A stretch of DNA of 64,000 nucleotides from assembly GCF_016834655.1 (NCBI RefSeq), contig NZ_JAENHP010000001.1, positions 806,001-870,000 on the forward strand. Direction: 5' to 3'. Each line of letters begins with the position of its first letter. The first letter of the stretch is position 1. A program made the position numbers and the translations under genes. Shown here in pieces: positions 59,213 to 64,000 of this stretch. The notes beneath the pieces are model-generated. The model did not search any database. It was not told the origin of the DNA and worked only from the letters and a program-made list of their open reading frames with translations. This DNA is from Paractinoplanes ovalisporus (GTDB lineage: Bacteria > Actinomycetota > Actinomycetes > Mycobacteriales > Micromonosporaceae).

Positions 59213-59995
59213 CTAAGAGGTGAGAAACGAGTCGAGCACCGGCGCGATCTCGCCCTCGAATTCGTCGAAGAACCCGTGCCGCCCGCCGTGGTGCAGGTGC
59301 AGGCTCGCCCCGGGGATGCGCCGGGCCAGCAGCGGGGCGTTGGCCGTCGGCACCATGAGATCGTCCGAGCCGTGCAGCACGAGGGTCGGCGCCTGGATCA
59401 GCGGCAGCACGTCCCACGCGTCGTGCCGGTTGCTGGCCCTCAGGTGCCCGCGGCTCTCGTCGAGGGTCATGGTCGGGTCGCCGAAGAGGTGGCTCGTGCC
59501 GGTCCAGCCGTCGGTGTAGAACAGCTCGCGCAGCGTCTGCCCGCGCAACCCGTCGTCGGCGAGCTTCCGCCGCACCTCGGCCGTCCGTTCCACCGCGTGC
59601 GGGCCGCCGGGCGAGGTGCAGGCGAGCACCAGCCGCTCGACCAGGTCGGGGTGCCGGGCCGCGAGGAACTGGGCGACCCGGCCGCCCATCGACGTGCCGT
59701 AGACCGACGCGGGCGCCCCGGCGCCGATTTCACGCAGCACGGCCGCGGCGTCGTCGGCGAACCCGGCCGTGGTCCACTCCCCGACCGGGCCGCGGCTGCC
59801 GCCCGTACCCCGGAAATCGAACGTCACGACGCGGAAGTCGCCCTCGAACGCCTCGCGCAGCCCGGTCCACCAGTCGTGCGAGTTGGCCTGCCCCGAGAGC
59901 AGCAGGAGCAGTGGGCCGTCATCGAGCCCACTGACCTGCGCGGCGAGCGGAAAGCCGTCCTCGGCCCGTATCACCACATGATCACAGCACGTCAC
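59213..59995 (-). CDS. Alpha/beta hydrolase (AB hydrolase 1 family)
   Basis: A 260-residue cytoplasmic enzyme with nucleophile elbow VYGTSMGGRVAQ, oxyanion region LLLLLSGQANSHDWW, acidic Asp in VLHGSDDLMVP and final His in GGRHGFFDEF. It starts at GTG 59995. Between it and the upstream radical SAM gene the whole spacer is an 18-bp repeat, so the two are probably in one transcript. Substrate unknown; it may act on the radical SAM product. Confidence 0.88.
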   Translation of the reverse strand: MTCCDHVVIRAEDGFPLAAQVSGLDDGPLLLLLSGQANSHDWWTGLREAFEGDFRVVTFDFRGTGGSRGPVGEWTTAGFADDAAAVLREIGAGAPASVYGTSMGGRVAQFLAARHPDLVERLVLACTSPGGPHAVERTAEVRRKLADDGLRGQTLRELFYTDGWTGTSHLFGDPTMTLDESRGHLRASNRHDAWDVLPLIQAPTLVLHGSDDLMVPTANAPLLARRIPGASLHLHHGGRHGFFDEFEGEIAPVLDSFLTS

Positions 59996-60000
59996 CTCGC

Positions 60001-60120
60001 GCGGGCCCTCAGTCTTCGGCGGGCCCTCCGTCTTCGGCGAGCCCTCCGTCTTCGGCGAGCCCTCCGTCTTCGGCGAGCCCTCCGTCTTCGGCGAGCCCTC
60101 CGTCTTCGGCGAGCCCTCAG
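60001..60120 (-). repeat. 18-bp tandem array, about 6.7 units
   Basis: The plus-strand unit is GCGAGCCCTCCGTCTTCG (two units have GCGGGCCC). Units start at 60001, 60019, 60037, 60055, 60073, 60091 and 60109, the last being partial and containing the radical SAM stop. On the coding (minus) strand each unit reads CGAAGACGGAGGGCTCGC and carries a GGAGG-like block. The array fills the gap between two genes. Confidence 0.9.
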
Positions 60121-61424
60121 TCGCGGGCGGGCAGCGAGTCCATGAACGAGCTCACCGAGAACACGGCCCGGCCGGCGCCCGGCTCGCCGTAACCGGGCGG
60201 GCTGGTCAGGCCGTTGGCCTCCATCACCGCGCGGTACGTCTCGAGCAGCCGCACGTGGTATTCCAGCGGCGCGCCCTCGGGGTTGGTGCGGCCCAGTGGC
60301 GTGGTCGGCTCGGGGCACCACGTGGTGAAGCGGGGCGTGATGCCGCGGGACATGAAGTATTGGAGGCCCTCGGCGGTCGAGTCGATCGCCTCGTCGACGG
60401 TGGTGAAGCCGTGCGGCGCGGCCATCTCGACCCCGGCCACGAAGTTGGGGATGACGTTGCGCGGCCCGAAGATCTCGGCCGAGTCGAGGATGCGGCGGTG
60501 CCACTCCTCGCGGCCCACATAGCGTTCCTTGCCCGGGCAGTAGAGCTCGAACAGCTTCTTGTCCCACACCTCGTAGTTGGGGTGGTAGATCTGGATGCCG
60601 TAGTCCTTGAAGCGCTGCACGTCGGCCTTGGGCAGCGCCTGCGCGACGACCTTGCCGATCCAGCGCCCGGGGAACCGCTCCTCGATGGCCTGGGCGTATT
60701 GCCCGTAGAAGTCGGCCTCGGCCTTGCCCTGCACGTGCGAGGTGATGCTGCCGCCGGTCAGCGTATAGGCCTGGGAGGTGCGGGCGGTGTCGTGCTTGTC
60801 GATGATCTCGAGCGCTTCGAGGATCTCATCGACCGGCTTGACCCCGGTGTACGGCCGGCCGGCCGCCTTGTGCTGGCGCCAGTTGTGGTTGATGTCGCAG
60901 TACTGGCACTCCTCCTTCGCGCCGAAGTATTGACAGACGCGGAAGGCGGTCAGATAGATCAGATAGCCCCACTGGATGGTCGGGGCCACCTCCATCACCG
61001 ACTTGCCGTTGGCGAGCGTGTGACGGTAATAGTCGGGCATAGGCGGCAGCCCGACGTCGGCGATCGGCTTGCCGTCGAGGTAGAGGCGCATGAAGCCGTC
61101 GTCGTCCGTCTTGACCCGGTAGGGCGAGCTGGGGTTGGTGCGGACGGACACGACCGTACGACGCAAGCCGTAGGGACCACCGGTGAGCACGACCTCCTCG
61201 GGCGGGCGGCGCAGGGCGGCCGTTCCCAGCTCGGGCAGGGTGCGGTGGTCGAACGAGAAGATGAAGTACGACTTGGGTTTGACGTCGCCGTGCTCGTTGT
61301 CGGTCAGCGCCGAATCGTCGAAGGCCATGCCGCCCCGCAGCAGGTCCTCCTTGATGACGGCTTCCCGCGGCACGTGCGGGAACCGCCCCATAAGGTCTTC
61401 GACGAGCTCGGTGCGCGACGTCAT
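60117..61424 (-). CDS. Radical SAM enzyme with unusual CX8CX2C cluster motif
   Basis: A 435-residue protein. The cluster-binding region reads RVCQYFGAKEECQYCDINHN: Cys, 8 residues, Cys, 2 residues, Cys, instead of CX3CX2C. It is followed by YTLTGGSITSHVQGKAEADF (GGE-like SAM motif) and a TIM-barrel-like continuation (GIQIYHPNYEVWDKKLFELY; FVAGVEMAAPHGFTTVDEAI). About 165 N-terminal residues are unique. ATG 61424 follows AGGAGGG. It probably generates a 5'-deoxyadenosyl radical for an unknown reaction. An alpha/beta hydrolase follows in the same direction. Confidence 0.85.
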   Translation of the reverse strand: MTSRTELVEDLMGRFPHVPREAVIKEDLLRGGMAFDDSALTDNEHGDVKPKSYFIFSFDHRTLPELGTAALRRPPEEVVLTGGPYGLRRTVVSVRTNPSSPYRVKTDDDGFMRLYLDGKPIADVGLPPMPDYYRHTLANGKSVMEVAPTIQWGYLIYLTAFRVCQYFGAKEECQYCDINHNWRQHKAAGRPYTGVKPVDEILEALEIIDKHDTARTSQAYTLTGGSITSHVQGKAEADFYGQYAQAIEERFPGRWIGKVVAQALPKADVQRFKDYGIQIYHPNYEVWDKKLFELYCPGKERYVGREEWHRRILDSAEIFGPRNVIPNFVAGVEMAAPHGFTTVDEAIDSTAEGLQYFMSRGITPRFTTWCPEPTTPLGRTNPEGAPLEYHVRLLETYRAVMEANGLTSPPGYGEPGAGRAVFSVSSFMDSLPARD

Positions 61425-61509
61425 GTAACCCTCCTGATCCACAGCTAGACGCTAATCCTCTCTCACACCTCTGACACTTCCCACCGCGCGAGCCGAGGTG
61501 AGCGTTCGG

Positions 61510-64000
61510 TCACCCTTGCCGGACCGCCTGCTTGACCAGCGGCACCAGAGAAGGAGCAACCGAGAGTTCCCGTACGCCGGAAGCCAGCAGCCGCGGCACG
61601 ACGGTCTCGTCCGCGGCCAGTTCACCGCAGACCGCCACCAGAACCCGGTCACCCGCGGCCCGGCAGACGCCGTCGATGAGCTCGGCCACGGCCGGGTCGA
61701 GCCCACTGGCCAGCGACAACAGGTCGGCGTTGCCCCGCTCGGCGGCGAGCGTGTACTGCGTGAGGTCGTTGGTGCCGACGCTGAAGAAGTCGACGTACGG
61801 GACGAAAGCCGCCGCCCGGATCGCGGCCGCCGGCACCTCGACCATCATCCCGACCCGCATGCCGGCCGGCGTGTTGCCGCCGGTGGTCTCGTCGAGCATC
61901 CGCCGGGCCTCGAAGACCTCGCCGACCGTGGTGACCATGGGGAACATCACGCTGACGGGCGTCTCCCGGGCCACGCGGACGATCGCCCGCAGCTGCTCGG
62001 CGAACATGGCGCGGTGCACGAGGGAGTGGCGGATCCCCCGTACGCCGAGGAAGGGGTTGGCCTCGACCGGCGCGGGCAGGTAGGGAAGCGGTTTGTCGCT
62101 GCCCGCGTCGAGGGTGCGCAGCGTGATGCGGCGGCCGCCCAGGGCCTCGGCGATCCGCCGATAGACGGCCTCCTGCTCGTCGGCGTCGGGGGCGGTGTCG
62201 CGGTCGAGAAAAAGGAACTCGGTGCGGACGAGCCCGGCCAGGTCGGCGCCGTGCTCGGCGGCGGCGCGCGCCTCGGCGACGGAACCGACGTTGGCGCCCA
62301 CCTTGATCGTCACGCCGGCCCTGGTCACGGCCGGTTCGGTGGCCCGCTTGTGCGCCTCGTCGCGGCGGGTCCGCTGCCGTTCGACCCGCGCCTGGAAGTC
62401 GGCCAGCGTCTTCGGGTCGGGGTCGGCGACGACCTCACCGGTGCTGCCGTCCATCACGGCCGGCGTGCCCTCAGCGATCCCGATCGGGCCGGCACCCGCG
62501 GCCGGGGTGCCCTCGGCGATCTCGATTGGCCCGGCGCCGACGGCCGGGGTGCCCTCGGTGACCTCGATCGGGCCGGCGCCGACCACGGCCGGGATGCCCT
62601 TGGTTCGGAGCAGGATCGCGGCGTGCGAGGTGGGGCTGCCGCCGCTCAGTACGACCCCTTTCGTCCGGGTGGGGTCGAGCCCGGCGACCTCGGCCGGGGT
62701 GAGGTCGGCGGCGAAGAGGATGCCCTCGCCGTCGACCGTGGCCGCGGCCACGCCGAGCAGGGCCCGCAGCACCTGGGCGGCGACCGCGCGGACGTCGGCG
62801 GCGCGGGCGCGCAGATAAGGGTCGGGCAGCGCGTCGAACTCGGCGGCGACCCGGTCGGTGGCGTCGCGCCAGGCTTGGGGAGCGGTGGCGCCACCGTCGA
62901 TGCGGGCGCGGGCGTCGCCGAGCAGGTCGTCATCGTCCAGAAGCACAAGGTGCGCTTCGAAGATGTCGCCGCTCAGCCGGCCGATCTCGCGCCGGGCCGT
63001 CGCCAGGGCGTCGCCGAGCCGGTCCCGTTCCGCTTCGCTCCCCCGCGACTCCTCGGCGGGGATCTCGAGCACCGTCTCGTGCAGGCGGACAGCGGGCCCG
63101 ATCGCGATGCCCGGCGAGGAGGCGGTCCCTTGCCACGTCAGCCCATAGACGGTCGCTGCGTCCGTCGGCTGCGGACTAAGTGCGGCGGCTTGGTCGGGTC
63201 GCGGACTGGGCGCGGCGGCTGCGTCGGTCGGCCGCGGACTGGGCGCGGCAGCTGCGTCCGTCGGCTGCGGACTGGGCGCGGCGGCTGTGTCCGTCGGCTG
63301 CGGGCTGGGCGGGTCGGCTGTGTCCGTCGGCTGCGGGCTGGGCGGGTCGGAGTTATCCACAATTCCGGGCTGTCCACAGGGGGCCGGTGAAGATCGCTCC
63401 GAACGGGGATAATGGTCGGTGGCGGGGGACCCCCGGTGGAGGGCGGGCCCTGACTTGATCAACTCGGCATGATCAACTGGGGATTCGCCGAACGACTCGG
63501 CGGCCAGGGTCACCAGACGGTCGATCGCTTGCTGGGCCTGGGGGCCTGACGCCCGTACGGCTAACTCGTGGCCCTTCAGCGCGCCCAACGTCGCCACCCG
63601 GGTCAGGCTCGACGCGGGCACCCACGCCGAATCCGTGGACTCGTTGCGCAGCTCGACCCGCGCGTCGAACGGCCGCAACTCCGACACCAGCCGGGCCGCG
63701 GGGCGCGCGTGCAAGCCATGCGGATTCAGCACTCTGACGACGGCGGAAGGGGCTTCCTCCGTACGGGAAACGGGGTCGCCCGGCTCTTCTGACAATGCGC
63801 CGAAATGGGATTGTTTGCCCGCCAGCCCGGCCATCGCCTCGGCCGCCACCTCGTCGCGCGGGGCCCCTCCGGCCGCCGTCACCGCCGCCGCGACCAAGCC
63901 CTCGACCAGCGGCGCCGGACACAGCACGACGCGGGCACGCTGGTCGTCGTCGAGCAGCTCCAGGGCGGTCTCGGCGGAGAGGACGGCGCTGCCCAGGTCC
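61510..64000 (-). CDS. dhaM: DhaM-HPr-enzyme I phosphotransfer fusion, N terminus beyond window
   Basis: Visible parts in order: the end of a DhaM/EIIA-Man domain (DLGSAVLSAETALELL, VVLCPAPLVEGLVAAAV), an HPr domain (RVLNPHGLHARPAARLVSEL, His in GLHARP) and a Pro-rich linker with six 11-residue repeats. Enzyme I follows: phospho-His in SGGSPTSHAAILLRTKGIP, FRTEFLFLDRD-type PEP site, C terminus CGELAADETVVPRLLASGVR. It passes phosphate from PEP to a DhaK-DhaL dihydroxyacetone kinase, whose genes are probably to the right. The linker contains a copy of the DnaA-box element, and a 14-residue segment after the active site is tripled. Confidence 0.92.
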   Translation of the reverse strand, partial: DLGSAVLSAETALELLDDDQRARVVLCPAPLVEGLVAAAVTAAGGAPRDEVAAEAMAGLAGKQSHFGALSEEPGDPVSRTEEAPSAVVRVLNPHGLHARPAARLVSELRPFDARVELRNESTDSAWVPASSLTRVATLGALKGHELAVRASGPQAQQAIDRLVTLAAESFGESPVDHAELIKSGPALHRGSPATDHYPRSERSSPAPCGQPGIVDNSDPPSPQPTDTADPPSPQPTDTAAAPSPQPTDAAAAPSPRPTDAAAAPSPRPDQAAALSPQPTDAATVYGLTWQGTASSPGIAIGPAVRLHETVLEIPAEESRGSEAERDRLGDALATARREIGRLSGDIFEAHLVLLDDDDLLGDARARIDGGATAPQAWRDATDRVAAEFDALPDPYLRARAADVRAVAAQVLRALLGVAAATVDGEGILFAADLTPAEVAGLDPTRTKGVVLSGGSPTSHAAILLRTKGIPAVVGAGPIEVTEGTPAVGAGPIEIAEGTPAAGAGPIGIAEGTPAVMDGSTGEVVADPDPKTLADFQARVERQRTRRDEAHKRATEPAVTRAGVTIKVGANVGSVAEARAAAEHGADLAGLVRTEFLFLDRDTAPDADEQEAVYRRIAEALGGRRITLRTLDAGSDKPLPYLPAPVEANPFLGVRGIRHSLVHRAMFAEQLRAIVRVARETPVSVMFPMVTTVGEVFEARRMLDETTGGNTPAGMRVGMMVEVPAAAIRAAAFVPYVDFFSVGTNDLTQYTLAAERGNADLLSLASGLDPAVAELIDGVCRAAGDRVLVAVCGELAADETVVPRLLASGVRELSVAPSLVPLVKQAVRQG
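62458..62583. repeat. Three 42-bp in-frame repeats in the enzyme I domain
   Basis: Units at 62458, 62500 and 62542 encode GAGPIxxxEGTPAx three times, directly after GIPAVV of the phospho-His domain. Known EI proteins have one such segment. The extra 28 residues keep the frame and probably loop out. Confidence 0.85.
63155..63352. repeat. Six 33-bp repeats coding for the Pro-rich linker of the DhaM fusion
   Basis: The minus strand encodes DPPSPQPTDTA, DPPSPQPTDTA, AAPSPQPTDAA, AAPSPRPTDAA, AAPSPRPDQAA and a last degenerate unit. The array lies between the dispersed element (towards HPr) and the EI domain and makes a flexible tether. Confidence 0.85.
63353..63447 (+). repeat. Dispersed ~100-bp element, copy B, inside the DhaM fusion linker
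   Basis: TTATCCACA (63353-63361) and CTGTCCACA (63370-63378) are again 17 bp apart. They are followed by GAAGATCGCTCCGAAC, GATAAT (63408-63413) and GGACCCCCGGTGGAGGGCGGG. Order, spacing and sequence match 17774-17877. Read on the minus strand it is in frame with the fusion protein (HRGSPATDHYPRSERSSPAP) and adds about 32 residues to the linker. Confidence 0.65.

Noticed and set aside
60001..60120. CRISPR array
   Set aside because: Units are contiguous 18-mers with no spacers and no cas genes.
61498..63390. Open frame of 630 codons opposite the DhaM fusion
   Set aside because: Asp/Gly/Arg-rich shadow of the EI coding sequence.

Overview
This window is chromosomal DNA of a very GC-rich actinobacterium, probably a member of the Micromonosporaceae such as Actinoplanes. 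The grounds are roughly 70 % GC, a SARP/AfsR-type regulator, a SigE-family sigma factor relic, a CBM2 cellulase, many GTG starts and stop/start-overlapping operons. The genus is inferred from style only. No rRNA, tRNA, CRISPR array, phage or intact transposon was seen.

Layout. 1-8.3 kb: a serine hydrolase lacking its nucleophile, a SARP regulator preceded by 11-bp-phased repeats, a DrrAB-type exporter, a membrane-anchored trypsin-like protease and an alpha/beta hydrolase. 8.4-12.2 kb: a five-gene overlapping operon with ECF sigma factor, zinc-finger membrane anti-sigma candidate, two ABC-2-like membrane proteins and an ATPase. 12.2-13.3 kb: a decayed caspase-like gene and a membrane protein with a leaderless-type promoter. 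13.4-16.9 kb: a NarL-type two-component system with one normal kinase, one pseudokinase and a separate copy of the pseudokinase's membrane domain. 17-30 kb: mixed housekeeping and secreted genes, including a GH12 cellulase with a LacI-type operator, a CsbD protein with a sigma-B-like promoter, a class A PBP coupled to a lipid-kinase-like protein, and several tandem repeats.

30-45.4 kb: a GntR/FCD regulator divergent from a long catabolic operon. It encodes a Dpp-type ABC importer (permease-ATPase fusion broken by a frameshift), esterase, SDR dehydrogenase, thiolase, acyl-CoA synthetase, tandem PPC/DUF296 protein, FAD/Fe-S oxidoreductase and gamma-carbonic-anhydrase-like protein. The substrate is unknown; the set implies uptake, ester cleavage, oxidation, CoA activation and thiolysis. 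45.5-49.9 kb: a 1356-residue sensor joining a hybrid histidine kinase, PP2C phosphatase and anti-sigma kinase domain, coupled to a STAS antagonist. 50-64 kb: PadR and two membrane proteins, APC permease, copper amine oxidase with a His-rich small partner, TetR and IclR regulators, a pentapeptide-repeat protein, an unusual radical SAM enzyme (CX8CX2C) and a DhaM-HPr-EI phosphotransfer fusion cut by the window edge.

Three cross-cutting features stand out. There are at least nine short tandem-repeat arrays, several duplicating gene ends or ribosome-binding/start regions. A ~100-bp element with paired DnaA-box-like sequences occurs twice, once inside the coding linker of the DhaM fusion. The palindrome CGTACG appears strongly over-represented.
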